A stretch of DNA of 64,000 nucleotides from NCBI RefSeq assembly GCF_030160115.1, contig NZ_BSNS01000004.1:158807-222806 (forward strand), given 5' to 3'. Made by a program: the position numbers and the translations under genes. The notes under the pieces were generated by a model. That model worked only from the letters and a program-made list of their open reading frames with translations. It searched no databases and had not been told where the DNA came from. Below are positions 15,494 to 23,755 of the stretch, piece after piece (position 1 is the first letter of the stretch; each line of letters opens with the position of its first letter). Source of the DNA: Devosia nitrariae (GTDB lineage Bacteria; Pseudomonadota; Alphaproteobacteria; Rhizobiales; Devosiaceae).

Positions 15494-15952
15494 ATGACCG
15501 ACACGCATATTGAGGGTCTCCGTGCTCTCGTCGGAGTTTTGAGGATCACCAGAGACCCGTGGTGCATAATCACCGGCGCCGCGACCGCCCTGTACACGGG
15601 CGACTGGTCGGACGTCCAGGACATCGATGTCGTTGTGTCAGTCGGCGATGCCCGCAGGCTGCTGTCCGCCGGCTTCGTCGATCGCACTGACGGCGGCAGG
15701 GATCGGTACCGGTCCGCCATCTATGCGACCCGGGAGGGATCTGTCCCGATCGACATCTTTGCCGATTTTGAGATCAACACGGCCGGAGGATGGTTGCCGA
15801 TCCTACCAATGCCGATGCCCCTCAACAGCCCGGTCGGCACTGTCTACGTCCCGAGCGTCCAAGAACAGCTCGCCATCACCCGTATACTCGGACGAGCGAA
15901 GGACGCGGCCCGCATCGATAGACTCGAGCGCCTGATCGAATCTTCCCCCTGA
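15494..15952 (+). CDS. nucleotidyltransferase-superfamily protein
   Basis: 152 residues. ITGAATALYTGDWSD followed by DIDVVVS is the G-S/A-x-A plus D-x-D arrangement of Pol-beta-like nucleotidyltransferases (MNT or AbiEii-like). A later PIDIFADF gives the third acidic position. GGAGG and GGAGGA precede the ATG at 15494. No HEPN or AbiEi partner gene is next to it, so a classic toxin-antitoxin pair is not supported. It may adenylylate an unknown target or be a stand-alone relative. Confidence 0.6.
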   Translation: MTDTHIEGLRALVGVLRITRDPWCIITGAATALYTGDWSDVQDIDVVVSVGDARRLLSAGFVDRTDGGRDRYRSAIYATREGSVPIDIFADFEINTAGGWLPILPMPMPLNSPVGTVYVPSVQEQLAITRILGRAKDAARIDRLERLIESSP

Positions 15953-16010
15953 ACTTCACCCCACCGCAGGTAATCTTGAGGGTGAAGTGCCGGCAAATCG
16001 GGGTGAAGTT
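15952..16010. repeat. three copies of an 9-11 bp motif, possible Xis or arm-type sites
   Basis: AACTTCACCCC (15952-15962) is the exact reverse complement of GGGGTGAAGTT (16000-16010), and a third copy GGGTGAAGT lies at 15980-15988 in the same direction as the second. The cluster precedes the excisionase-like gene and integrase. It may be an operator for that gene or a set of recombination-protein sites. Confidence 0.5.
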
Positions 16011-16086
16011 CCGCGCATTTTCTAGAATTTACGATGTCTTCGCTGCGGTCATTGACGGAGTTATGGATCCGGGCGACCGTTTTTGC

Positions 16087-16533
16087 ATGATGTCCGAATT
16101 CGATTCATTTCCGGTGCCGGTACCGTCCATTGCGATCCAGCGCAGCGAGGTGGCTGTGCGATCGAGGGCGCGTGGGCTCGCTGTGCACGATGAGGCGCCG
16201 CTCGCGATCGACGACGTGCTGGGCCTTCCCGAGTTCGCGGGGGCGATATCGAAGTATCAATTGCGCCAGGCGATCGCTTCCGGAAGGATCGCTGTCGAGC
16301 GGCACGGGCGCCGCATTATCCTCACTGCCTCGGCGGTGAGGGCTTGGAGAGAGAGTTGTCGCGTAACAGCAAAGGGGCACGCCTCTGGCTCAAGCCCGCG
16401 GAATACGATCGGAAAACGGGCAAGCTCCGCAAGCGGTCCGTCTGGCTTATCCGAGACGGCGAGATTTCACTCGTCACTGGCTGCGCTCCGGCTGAGCGCG
16501 AGGAAGCTGAAAAGCAGCTCGCCGATTACATAG
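16087..16533 (+). CDS. excisionase-like / MerR-type HTH protein
   Basis: The conserved-looking part is a winged helix-turn-helix: ISKYQLRQAIASGRIAVERH followed by GRRIILTASAVRAW, the pattern of small DNA-binding excisionases (helix, basic wing, then a helix opening TASAVRAW). The C-terminal 60 residues overlap the integrase gene in another frame and are low-complexity, Ser-rich. Start is uncertain (ATG at 16063, 16087 or 16090, none with a clean Shine-Dalgarno). Together with the integrase it would set the direction of recombination. Confidence 0.55.
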   Translation: MMSEFDSFPVPVPSIAIQRSEVAVRSRARGLAVHDEAPLAIDDVLGLPEFAGAISKYQLRQAIASGRIAVERHGRRIILTASAVRAWRESCRVTAKGHASGSSPRNTIGKRASSASGPSGLSETARFHSSLAALRLSARKLKSSSPIT

Positions 16534-17570
16534 CCACTAAATACAAGCCCGACCGCGAGAAAGATCGGCCCGCGGCACAGATCCTCGTCACCGACGTCCT
16601 GCAACTCTACGCTGAAGAGGTCGCACCCGGTCACGCCAGGCCCGGCAAGACGTCGGAGCGTTTGGTTCAACTGGGAGAATGGTGGCAGGGGAAAACGCTC
16701 GCGGAGGTCGCTGGCAAAACATGTCGCGAGTACACCGCATGGCGCGTCGGCCAGCCGTGGAAGAGCGCGAAGCCGGAAAAGACGGGCAAGCCCCCGAGAA
16801 TGGTGACGGAAGCGGGTGTCCGCCGTGAGCTCGAAGACCTTCGGGCGGCCATCAATTACCACCGCAAAGAGGGCTATTGCCGAGAGGTTGTCGAGGTAAC
16901 CTTGCCCGCGAAATCAGTTGCTAAAGAGCGGTGGCTGACGAGGACAGAGGCAGCGCGCCTGCTTTGGACGTGCTGGCGCACGCGGGAGATGCGTACCATT
17001 CCAAAGGGACCGCGGCGCGGCCAGCTCGTCGTAAGCGACCGCTACCGATGGAGGCATCTCGCCAGGTTCATCCTCGTCGGCCTCTATACCGGGACACGCG
17101 CGGCAGCGATCTGTGGCGCCGCTCTCAAAGTGACGCCGGGATCCGGCTACGTTGACCTCGACCAGGGCGTGCTTTATCGGAGGCCGCACGGCCGTGCGGA
17201 GACGAAGAAGAGGCAGCCGCCTGCCAGGTTGCCACCGCGCCTACTCTCCCATATTCGACGTTGGGCGCAGCATCGCGGCGATGACACGATCTCGAAAACT
17301 CATGTCGTCGAGTACCAAGGCGTGCCCATCAGAGAGACCAACAAGGCGTTCGCTCTTGCGGTGGCCGCTGCCGGCCTGGGTCCCGACGTGACACCACACG
17401 TGCTTCGGCACACTGCCGCCACCTGGATGATGCAACACGGCGCGGATTTGTGGGACGCAGCGGGCTACCTCGGCATGAGCGTGCAGATGCTCGAGCGAAC
17501 CTATGGGCATCACCACCCGGACCACCAGCAGAGCGCGATTGACGCGGTGACCGCCAAGCGTCGAAAGTAG
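16344..17570 (+). CDS. tyrosine recombinase / integrase
   Basis: 408 residues. The catalytic set is visible: Arg in GLYTGTRAAAI (about residue 250), HVLRH at 352-356, GYLGMS, and the nucleophile Tyr387 in LERTYGHHHP. The N-terminal part (residues 20-200) holds the arm-binding and core-binding domains. The start is TTG at 16344 or a few codons later, inside the excisionase-like frame, so translation may be coupled. It probably inserted the element near the tRNA gene at 18192. Only the right end of the element can be seen. Confidence 0.93.
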   Translation: MERELSRNSKGARLWLKPAEYDRKTGKLRKRSVWLIRDGEISLVTGCAPAEREEAEKQLADYIATKYKPDREKDRPAAQILVTDVLQLYAEEVAPGHARPGKTSERLVQLGEWWQGKTLAEVAGKTCREYTAWRVGQPWKSAKPEKTGKPPRMVTEAGVRRELEDLRAAINYHRKEGYCREVVEVTLPAKSVAKERWLTRTEAARLLWTCWRTREMRTIPKGPRRGQLVVSDRYRWRHLARFILVGLYTGTRAAAICGAALKVTPGSGYVDLDQGVLYRRPHGRAETKKRQPPARLPPRLLSHIRRWAQHRGDDTISKTHVVEYQGVPIRETNKAFALAVAAAGLGPDVTPHVLRHTAATWMMQHGADLWDAAGYLGMSVQMLERTYGHHHPDHQQSAIDAVTAKRRK

Positions 17571-17591
17571 CGTCACTATCGGGGGGTGAAC

Positions 17592-18050
17592 ATGAAACGG
17601 ACTGTGGCGGCGGGCATAGCAGCAGCGATTGCGGTGGTCTTAGTCGGCGGAGCATTCGGTGTGCAGTACCTAGTCTCGCCCAAGACCTTCGACGAATGCA
17701 TGCTCGCTGAGATGCGCGGTCAGGCTCAGGCAATGTACTCCATTGCTCGGACAGAATGCGAGCGGCGACACGGTGTGGAAGTCGAGATCTATGCCGATGC
17801 GGACGATTTCAGCTGGACTAACGAAGGTCCCTATACCGTCGTCAAGCTCTCAAGCGAAATCCTAGCGTCCTACACGCCTTCGAGGGGGCAGTTCGCGTTC
17901 TCAACGAAGCCATGCTCCGATGTTACCGCTGACGATATGGAGAAACACATTCCAAGTAGACCTGAGAACGGTGGTTTTAGGCTCGGCATAATGGCACCGT
18001 CAGACCCTCGCTGCCTGCAGCTACTCGAACTCTACGGCACGAGGAGATAG
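17592..18050 (+). CDS. hypothetical membrane-anchored protein
   Basis: 152 residues with a short basic N-terminus and one membrane helix (TVAAGIAAAIAVVLVGGAFG), then a soluble domain with four Cys that could form disulfides outside the cytoplasm. GGGGGGTG lies before the ATG at 17592. It lies between the integrase and the tRNA, the position of a passenger gene. No family recognised. Confidence 0.6.
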   Translation: MKRTVAAGIAAAIAVVLVGGAFGVQYLVSPKTFDECMLAEMRGQAQAMYSIARTECERRHGVEVEIYADADDFSWTNEGPYTVVKLSSEILASYTPSRGQFAFSTKPCSDVTADDMEKHIPSRPENGGFRLGIMAPSDPRCLQLLELYGTRR

Positions 18051-18073
18051 TCCCCTAGAACAAATCGGGTTAC

Positions 18074-18133
18074 GGGGACAGGATGGGGACAGAATGGGCG
18101 GAACAAAGCCGGATTTCGCCGACACGGGGACAG
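18074..18133. repeat. three direct copies of GGGGACAG beside the tRNA gene
   Basis: GGGGACAG occurs at 18074-18081, 18085-18092 and 18126-18133, between the last element gene and the tRNA. Clustered short direct repeats next to an attachment site are typical of integrase arm-type sites. The same octamer also occurs in REP-like intergenic repeats of proteobacteria, so the role is open. Confidence 0.45.
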
Positions 18134-18191
18134 ATTGCCCCTTGACCCCTCCCCTACTGAGACCCTAGGAAAACTGGCGTCTCGGGCGCAT

Positions 18192-18267
18192 GGGCCCATA
18201 GCTCAATGGTTAGAGCCGACCGCTCATAACGGTCTGGTTCCAGGTTCGAGTCCTGGTGGGCCCACCA
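18192..18267 (+). tRNA. tRNA-Ile2 (anticodon CAU, lysidine type)
   Basis: A full cloverleaf of 76 bases with encoded CCA: acceptor GGGCCCA pairs with TGGGCCC, D-arm GCTC/GAGC, anticodon stem GACCG/CGGTC with loop CTCATAA, and T-arm CCAGG/CCTGG with TTCGAGT loop. The CAU anticodon in a CUCAUAA loop with this body matches the AUA-reading isoleucine tRNA whose C34 becomes lysidine, rather than elongator tRNA-Met. The mobile element ends just upstream of its 5' end. Confidence 0.93.
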
Positions 18268-18349
18268 GATACAATCGAGGTTCTCTGGATTCATCGTCCG
18301 GCAGGGCACGGCGGCAGGACCGATGCGTCCGCCAGGGCTCTTTACCGTT

Positions 18350-18600
18350 CCGCCTTCACTGGCGGCCTGGGCGGCCTTTTGCAATATGGGGCCATTTCGG
18401 CACGTTGTTCTTCATCGCCCAGTTCCTTCAGGTCGGACAGGGCTACTCGCCTTTCGACGCCGGTTGCGCGTTCTGCCATGGACGGCGACGCTGTTCTTCG
18501 TTGCGCCAGTGGACGGCAACCTGATCCGCCGTGTCCAGCGAGCGGCCGCTGATCTCGCTGGCTCTTGCGGCTCCCTTTTCGCCGGTCTGCTGTGCCCAGC
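18350..18600 (+). pseudogene. remnant of an MFS drug-efflux transporter (DHA2/EmrB-like)
   Basis: Pieces of one transporter stretch appear in successive frames: TLFFIAQFLQVGQGYSPFDAG, then LRVLPWTATLFFVAPV in a second frame, then ERPLISLALA in a third. In intact DHA2-family transporters these follow one another directly, covering a periplasmic loop between membrane helices. No start or stop of the original gene remains, so this is a decayed fragment. Confidence 0.6.
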
Positions 18601-19170
18601 CGTGGCGCCCGCAGCGGGCTCGTGCAGGTGGTGTGGCGGCTCTGCTGCAATCGATCCACAGCAGCCCTGCCACTGTGGATCAGCGCAGATCGCGCACGGA
18701 GTTTGACCTACCTAGCGCATATCGATGCCACCGCGACTCGAGTCGCTATCGACTTCTAAAGAGTAAGTGGCAACGAAAAATAAGACACCACATTAGCCAA
18801 CCTACGCCGATTACTAGAATCCAGGACAGAAGAGCCAATGAAATAAGACGTAAAATCGGGGCATTATTGCTCCACTGTAACCCGCAGGAACAATTAAAAA
18901 CTTGATTCGCGACGATCGGGTACAACAATTTTTGAAAACCCACTAAAAAAGCAGTGACGGGAGGGAGACCTCCCTGATCCAGTCAAACAGGCTGTGAGAC
19001 AGACACCGATACGGTACCATGCCACCGGCGTTCAGGCTGTGGCGGAGCTCGGAGCGACAATGGCGTCGCAGGTCAGGCCCCCTCGAAACCACTTAAGCAT
19101 TTCTTAACTTCGGGATTGGAATTCGCAGCCGTCTCCCGCATTGTCAGTGCTTCATAAGGGGAGAGGACCG
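18601..19170. other. decayed intergenic stretch with an AT-rich island
   Basis: No convincing gene. From about 18710 to 18960 the base composition becomes clearly AT-richer than all surroundings. A minus-strand frame at 18746-18943 would encode a 65-residue protein with one strong hydrophobic segment but has only a GTG start. A perfect hairpin GGGAGG-GAGA-CCTCCC lies at 18959-18974. The rest looks like scrambled coding debris. Confidence 0.4.
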
Positions 19171-19392
19171 ATGCAGTCGCGTGATGCCGTGTTGGAAGGG
19201 GCAAACCCAAACGAGATTGCGGCGTTGAGCCGTCTGGGCAATCAACCAGGTTACATGCCGTCGCCGGATCTGGCGGGAAGCCTTCAAGCAAAGGGCTGGA
19301 TAGACCAGGCGGGCGACGTCTATCTGCTGACGATCACCGGCAGGACGCTTATCGAAAGGCCGCTCACCAAGGGATCACAAACCCTCGCATGA
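19171..19392 (+). CDS. small protein, winged-helix-like
   Basis: 73 residues. The second half (LAGSLQAKGWIDQAGDVYLL followed by TITGRTLIE) resembles the recognition helix and wing of small MarR/PadR-like domains. GAGAGGA lies just before the ATG at 19171. A perfect hairpin AACCCTC-GCAT-GAGGGTT spans its stop codon at 19380-19397. It stands alone before the exopolysaccharide locus and might regulate it, but this is a guess. Confidence 0.5.
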   Translation: MQSRDAVLEGANPNEIAALSRLGNQPGYMPSPDLAGSLQAKGWIDQAGDVYLLTITGRTLIERPLTKGSQTLA

Positions 19393-19676
19393 GGGTTGAC
19401 GAAAGAAAGGCAGTTGCCGCGGCATGGTTGATGCGGCGGTTCGGTGGCCAGAACCACAATTCCCCCATCCACTTGCGCTCTGACCAGCCGGTTGCAACAA
19501 TGGTGCAACCATCCTCTACGCGCTCGGCGTGCCCAGCAATGCCACTTGCCTGATGACTGACCCCGTGCAATACTTAATAGTGAGTTAATAACATCGAAGA
19601 GAGAGCTTAACCAACGTTAGTAGTTTGGCGAATGCGGCGCGTCCAAATGAAATGCGAAGGTTTTGGGGAAAACGAG

Positions 19677-20459
19677 ATGAGTGATCGCGCCGCTTATTCT
19701 CTGCCGAGAGAATCTGACGTAATAAATCACGTCAAAACGATAGCTTCCAGCGAATCGACATATCAAGGATCCATTTTTTCTTTGGATTGCAGCGGGCTGG
19801 CTGCGAACTTCTTTGGAAAACTCCCTGAGAAGCCACCACAGAACCTAAGCCGCACTGTTCAACTGGCCGCCAAGCGATTTCTCGATATTCTGCTATCGTT
19901 GGCAGTATTAGCGTTTTTGGCTCCACTTATGCTGATCGTTGCGGCAGTTATCAAGATCAATAGTTCTGGACCAGTACTGTTTAAGCAGGAGCGGGAAGGC
20001 ACTTTAGGGAAAACCTTCTCTATTCTAAAGTTCAGGACGATGTATGTGAATGACTGCGATCCTTCCGGTGTCAGGCAAACAACGCAAGCCGATTCACGCG
20101 TGACTCAGGTCGGCAATTTTCTGCGCCGAACGAGCATTGATGAGCTTCCCCAACTCCTCAACGTGGTAAAGGGTGACATGTCTATCGTCGGACCCAGGCC
20201 TCACGTCAAAGGACAGCAGGCCGCAGGCCTTGCCTACCGCGAACTCGTCCCATACTACGAGATGCGCCACATGATGCGCCCTGGCTTGACGGGCTGGGCG
20301 CAAGCCAACGGATATCGTGGTCCCACCATCGACCGGATCCTGTCAAAGGCGCGCATCGACCATGATGTCGCCTATGTTCAGAACTTTTCGCTTTGGCTGG
20401 ACATCGTCATCATTTTCCGCACGCTAAAGGCGGAATTCATAACCGGGAACGGCTACTGA
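19677..20459 (+). CDS. undecaprenyl-phosphate sugar-1-phosphate transferase (ExoY-like)
   Basis: 260 residues. One membrane-embedded helix (FLDILLSLAVLAFLAPLMLI, about residues 70-90) is followed by the bacterial sugar transferase core: KFRTMY, RRTSIDELPQLLNVVKGDMS with the catalytic Asp-Glu pair, IVGPRP and RPGLTGWAQANGYRG. It transfers a hexose-1-phosphate to undecaprenyl phosphate at the inner membrane, starting the repeat unit. The short N-terminus matches ExoY/PssA-type rather than five-helix WbaP-type enzymes. ATG 19677 is chosen over TTG/ATG upstream because family members start near here. The 280-bp upstream gap has TTAATA repeats and probably its promoter. Confidence 0.93.
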   Translation: MSDRAAYSLPRESDVINHVKTIASSESTYQGSIFSLDCSGLAANFFGKLPEKPPQNLSRTVQLAAKRFLDILLSLAVLAFLAPLMLIVAAVIKINSSGPVLFKQEREGTLGKTFSILKFRTMYVNDCDPSGVRQTTQADSRVTQVGNFLRRTSIDELPQLLNVVKGDMSIVGPRPHVKGQQAAGLAYRELVPYYEMRHMMRPGLTGWAQANGYRGPTIDRILSKARIDHDVAYVQNFSLWLDIVIIFRTLKAEFITGNGY

Positions 20460-20460
20460 A

Positions 20461-20479
20461 GGAGCCGATGGTCGGCTCC
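20461..20479 (+). terminator. hairpin directly after the sugar transferase
   Basis: GGAGCCGA, TGG loop and TCGGCTCC form a perfect 8-bp stem one base after the stop codon. No U-run follows, so it may protect the mRNA end or stop transcription only weakly. Confidence 0.45.
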
Positions 20480-20581
20480 CACGCAGCCAGCCCTCATGGC
20501 AACGGAACACCACCCGCACGCGTTGGATTGCTGAGCGATTAATCGTTCGGAAGCCACCCTGCGCCTCTCTTGTCGCTCGGA

Positions 20582-21970
20582 TTATTCCCGCACCATTTCC
20601 TCGGCCATTTTTAGCCCCCATGCCAACATCTCCTCCGCTCGCCCACGCGTATGGCCCTCCACGTAGCAACGCAGTTCCAGTGCATTGCCCGAGGGGCGAT
20701 AATGCACGATATCACCACCGTCGAGCATGAACTGCAGGCCATCGATTTCGGAGACGCGCTTAATTCGCCCCTGCACGGCGAACAGTCCATCTGCAAAACC
20801 CGGGTCTTCGCGCATGCGCTTGAGGAAAAACGCCGCCCTGTGCTGCGGAACATGCTCCAGCCGATCGCTGAGCGCCGACTGCAGCGGCAGGGTAGAGATG
20901 AGCTCGGCGACGGACGTGCCCTTCGTTGAAGTGAGCGCCAACACGGCGAGGATTGGCAAAACTGCATCGCGCGTCCGCAGGGCAGAGAGCTGCTCGGTGC
21001 CGGCGAGATTTACGTCACCGCCGAGAAGCGTCCCGCCGTTTGCCTCGAACCCGACCACCCTGTGGGCACCCGAGGCGAGCGCCTCCTCCATTCCCGCTAT
21101 GACATATGGCGAACCGACTCGCGTACGCCACACTTTGCTGAAAAAGCCGGTACGCTCGATGGCCGAGTTGGAGGTCACGGGCGTAACGACTGCGTCCGCT
21201 CCGAGAAACTGTGCTGCTAGGAGACCCAAGACGTCCCCACGCACGAACTCGCCCTCCCCGTCCATTACCAGCGGGCGATCACCATCGCCATCCGCCGAGA
21301 CGATAGCGTCCAGCCCAAACTCCCGCAGCCAGCCGGATAGCGGGGCAAAGATCGCGTCGTTGAGGGCCTCCGTGTCGACCGCAATGAAATGGTCGACGTG
21401 CCCGAGCGGCACCACTTCTGCCCCGAACGCGTCCAGGATACGTGCGAGCACGCCGCGCAAGCCGGCAACAGCGCAGCGTAGATAGTGGGCCGCCGCCGCA
21501 TCTGCTTCATCAACTGCCACCGCGCCGGTCTCGACCGCCTTGGCGCCCGAGAGCGCAGCGACGATGCCGACCTCGTCAGCCTTGCCGATCTCTCCAGTCG
21601 GCAGATAGAACTTCAGCCCGTTCCGGTCGATCGGAATGTGGCTGCCGGTGACCATGACCGCAGGTCCCCCGCCCGCCGTCGCGTATAATGCCAATGCAGG
21701 GGTTGGCAACACGCCGCAATCGACGGGCTCCAGCCCCGCTGCCGCGACAGAAGCGGCGCAGTCTGCGGTGATTGCAGGACTGCTCGGCCGCAGATCACGC
21801 CCTATGAAGACGCGCCCTGAGCCGACCTCGCCCTTGCTTTCCAGATGCCTGAGGAAGGCGGCCATATAACGTCGGGCGGCCTCTCCCTCTAGGTCCGAGA
21901 CCAGACCGCGCAGGCCGCTTGTGCCGAATTTGAGGCTCTCCGCCGCCATCCATGTCCCCGCATAGGGCAT
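20582..21970 (-). CDS. phosphomannomutase / phosphoglucomutase
   Basis: 462 residues of the alpha-D-phosphohexomutase family. FGTSGLRG opens domain 1, MVTGSHIPIDRNGLKFY carries the phosphorylated catalytic Ser, DGDGDRP is the metal-binding loop and FEANGG the sugar-binding loop. It interconverts hexose 6- and 1-phosphates, supplying mannose-1-P for ManC (45.5-46.9 kb) and possibly glucose-1-P for RmlA next door. It is the last gene of the leftward rml operon, 6 bp after rfbA. The catalytic loop reads TGSHIP rather than the more common TASHNP, a variant known in rhizobial-type enzymes to my recollection. Confidence 0.88.
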   Translation of the reverse strand: MPYAGTWMAAESLKFGTSGLRGLVSDLEGEAARRYMAAFLRHLESKGEVGSGRVFIGRDLRPSSPAITADCAASVAAAGLEPVDCGVLPTPALALYATAGGGPAVMVTGSHIPIDRNGLKFYLPTGEIGKADEVGIVAALSGAKAVETGAVAVDEADAAAAHYLRCAVAGLRGVLARILDAFGAEVVPLGHVDHFIAVDTEALNDAIFAPLSGWLREFGLDAIVSADGDGDRPLVMDGEGEFVRGDVLGLLAAQFLGADAVVTPVTSNSAIERTGFFSKVWRTRVGSPYVIAGMEEALASGAHRVVGFEANGGTLLGGDVNLAGTEQLSALRTRDAVLPILAVLALTSTKGTSVAELISTLPLQSALSDRLEHVPQHRAAFFLKRMREDPGFADGLFAVQGRIKRVSEIDGLQFMLDGGDIVHYRPSGNALELRCYVEGHTRGRAEEMLAWGLKMAEEMVRE

Positions 21971-21976
21971 CCCGCT

Positions 21977-22846
21977 TTATCGACTGGCTAAGATTGTGAA
22001 CAGGTACTGGCCATACGCGCTCTTGCCGACCTTGCTTGCCAGTTCCTCGAGCTGTCGCTCCCCGATATAACCCATCCGGAACGCAATCTCCTCTGGGCAG
22101 GCGATCTTGAACCCCTGTCGTTTCTCCAAGGTCGCCACAAACTGAGCCGCATCAAGCAGACTGTCTGGCGTGCCGGTATCGAGCCAGGCGTAGCCGCGCC
22201 CCATCAGTTCAACGGAAAGCTGCCCGCGCTCGAGATAAACCCGGTTCACATCGGTGATCTCAAGCTCGCCGCGGGCCGACGGCTTGAGACCGGCAGCGAT
22301 ATCGACCACCTGCTCGTCATAGAAGTAGAGACCAGTCACCGCCCAGTTCGAACGCGGGGCCGCCGGTTTTTCCTCGATGCTGACGGCGCGCATCTGGCTG
22401 TCGAACTCGACGACGCCGTACCGTTTGGGATCAGAGACATGATAGGCAAAGATGCTGGCGCCGTTGGTGCGTTGGGTGCCGGTGCGCAGCAATTGCTGCA
22501 GTCCATGGCCATAGAAGATGTTGTCTCCAAGGACCAGTGCAGACGGACCACCGGCGACGAAGTCTGCCCCGATGACGAACGCTTCCGCCAGCCCGTTTGG
22601 CGACGGCTGCACTGCGTAGTCAATGGCAAGCCCCCATTGCGAGCCGTCGCCCAGCAACCGCTTGAAATTTTCTGCATCGTTCGGAGTCGTGATAACCAAT
22701 ATCTCGGTGACCCCCGCCAGCATCAATGTGGTCAGCGGATAGTAGATCATCGGCTTGTCGTAGATAGGCGTAAGCTGCTTCGAAGTGGCTGTGGTGATAG
22801 GGTGAAGGCGGGTTCCGCTGCCGCCGGCGAGAATGATACCCCTCAT
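21977..22846 (-). CDS. rfbA: glucose-1-phosphate thymidylyltransferase
   Basis: 289 residues. [16 protein letters not shown] is the nucleotidyltransferase signature loop, with [16 protein letters not shown] and [10 protein letters not shown] behind it, all diagnostic of RmlA. It makes dTDP-glucose from dTTP and glucose-1-P, the first step to dTDP-L-rhamnose. ATG 22846 is chosen over TTG 22855 because family proteins start directly with MRGIIL-type sequence, and GGAG lies upstream. Fourth gene of the rfbCBDA cluster. Confidence 0.96.
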   Translation of the reverse strand: MRGIILAGGSGTRLHPITTATSKQLTPIYDKPMIYYPLTTLMLAGVTEILVITTPNDAENFKRLLGDGSQWGLAIDYAVQPSPNGLAEAFVIGADFVAGGPSALVLGDNIFYGHGLQQLLRTGTQRTNGASIFAYHVSDPKRYGVVEFDSQMRAVSIEEKPAAPRSNWAVTGLYFYDEQVVDIAAGLKPSARGELEITDVNRVYLERGQLSVELMGRGYAWLDTGTPDSLLDAAQFVATLEKRQGFKIACPEEIAFRMGYIGERQLEELASKVGKSAYGQYLFTILASR

Positions 22847-22876
22847 TTGAACCAAACCACTCCAACACGCTGCAGA

Positions 22877-23755
22877 CTATGGACGGACCAACCGGCTCAC
22901 CACCTCACAGAGCGAGTCCTGCCAAACGGGCAGTTCCACGCCATGCACTTCGGCCAGTTTTGCTGATGAAAGTCTCGAATTCGCCGGGCGACGAGCCGGG
23001 GTCGGATAGTCGACTGTATCAATGGCGGTAATGCTCGCGTTCGGTCCCCCCATGTCGCCGGAAACAGTCATGATTGCGCAGGCGAAATCCGCCCAACTGG
23101 CTTCGCCTCCTGCGGTCATATGAAAGGTGCCACGGAGCGCAGCTTCGTCTGGCATGTTCACCAGGTTCCGCCCCACGGCGAGGACGGCGTCGGCAATGTC
23201 CAATGCCGACGTTGGACTGCCCAGTTGGTCTCTGACCACTCGCACTTCGGGACGGTCCGACGCCAGGCGGAGCATTGTTTTGAGAAAGTTGCCGCCGAAG
23301 GGCGAATAGACCCATGCGGTGCGCAGAATGACGTGGTTCGCGGTTCCGGCGATCACGGCTCGCTCGCCCGCAAGCTTACTTCTGCCGTACGCGCCCAACG
23401 GCCGAGTCGCGTCGGTCTCGACATAGGGCACCGATTTCTGGCCGTCGAACACATAGTCGGTCGAGATGTGGATGATAGGTATACCGAGCTCAGCAGCGAC
23501 AGTGGCTAAGTGCCCCGGCGCTTCTCCGTTGACCGTCTGCGCCAGCTCCGGTTCCGTTTCAGCTTTGTCGACCGACGTGTAGGCGGCCGCCGAAACGATC
23601 ACGTCGGGTTCCATCGCCGCGAGAAGGCCACCGGCGCCTTCGGCACGGGCGAGATCAAGTTCAGGTCGACCTACCGGCAGAATGTTCGTGTCGCCCGCTC
23701 GCTCGAGCAGCGCCGTCACGATCTGCCCGGTCTTGCCAGTCACTAGGACACGCAT
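22877..23755 (-). CDS. rfbD: dTDP-4-dehydrorhamnose reductase
   Basis: 292 residues. A Rossmann start ([17 protein letters not shown]), the segment ISTDYVFDG, and YGRSKLAGE with the catalytic Tyr-x3-Lys pair identify RmlD, which reduces the 4-keto intermediate to dTDP-L-rhamnose with NAD(P)H. Its start overlaps the 3' end of rfbB by 13 bases, so translation is coupled. All residues expected for activity appear present. Confidence 0.95.
   Translation of the reverse strand: MRVLVTGKTGQIVTALLERAGDTNILPVGRPELDLARAEGAGGLLAAMEPDVIVSAAAYTSVDKAETEPELAQTVNGEAPGHLATVAAELGIPIIHISTDYVFDGQKSVPYVETDATRPLGAYGRSKLAGERAVIAGTANHVILRTAWVYSPFGGNFLKTMLRLASDRPEVRVVRDQLGSPTSALDIADAVLAVGRNLVNMPDEAALRGTFHMTAGGEASWADFACAIMTVSGDMGGPNASITAIDTVDYPTPARRPANSRLSSAKLAEVHGVELPVWQDSLCEVVSRLVRP

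Noticed and set aside
15494..15952. Toxin-antitoxin pair built on the nucleotidyltransferase-like gene
   Set aside because: No HEPN-type or AbiEi-type partner lies next to it. The neighbours belong to the SOS operon and the excisionase-integrase unit.
18192..18267. Reading the CAU tRNA as elongator tRNA-Met
   Set aside because: The CUCAUAA loop and the GGGCCCA acceptor fit tRNA-Ile2, while alphaproteobacterial tRNA-Met has a different acceptor and anticodon stem.
19380..19397. Hairpin AACCCTC-GCAT-GAGGGTT as a terminator
   Set aside because: It spans the stop codon of the small gene and no T-run follows on either strand.
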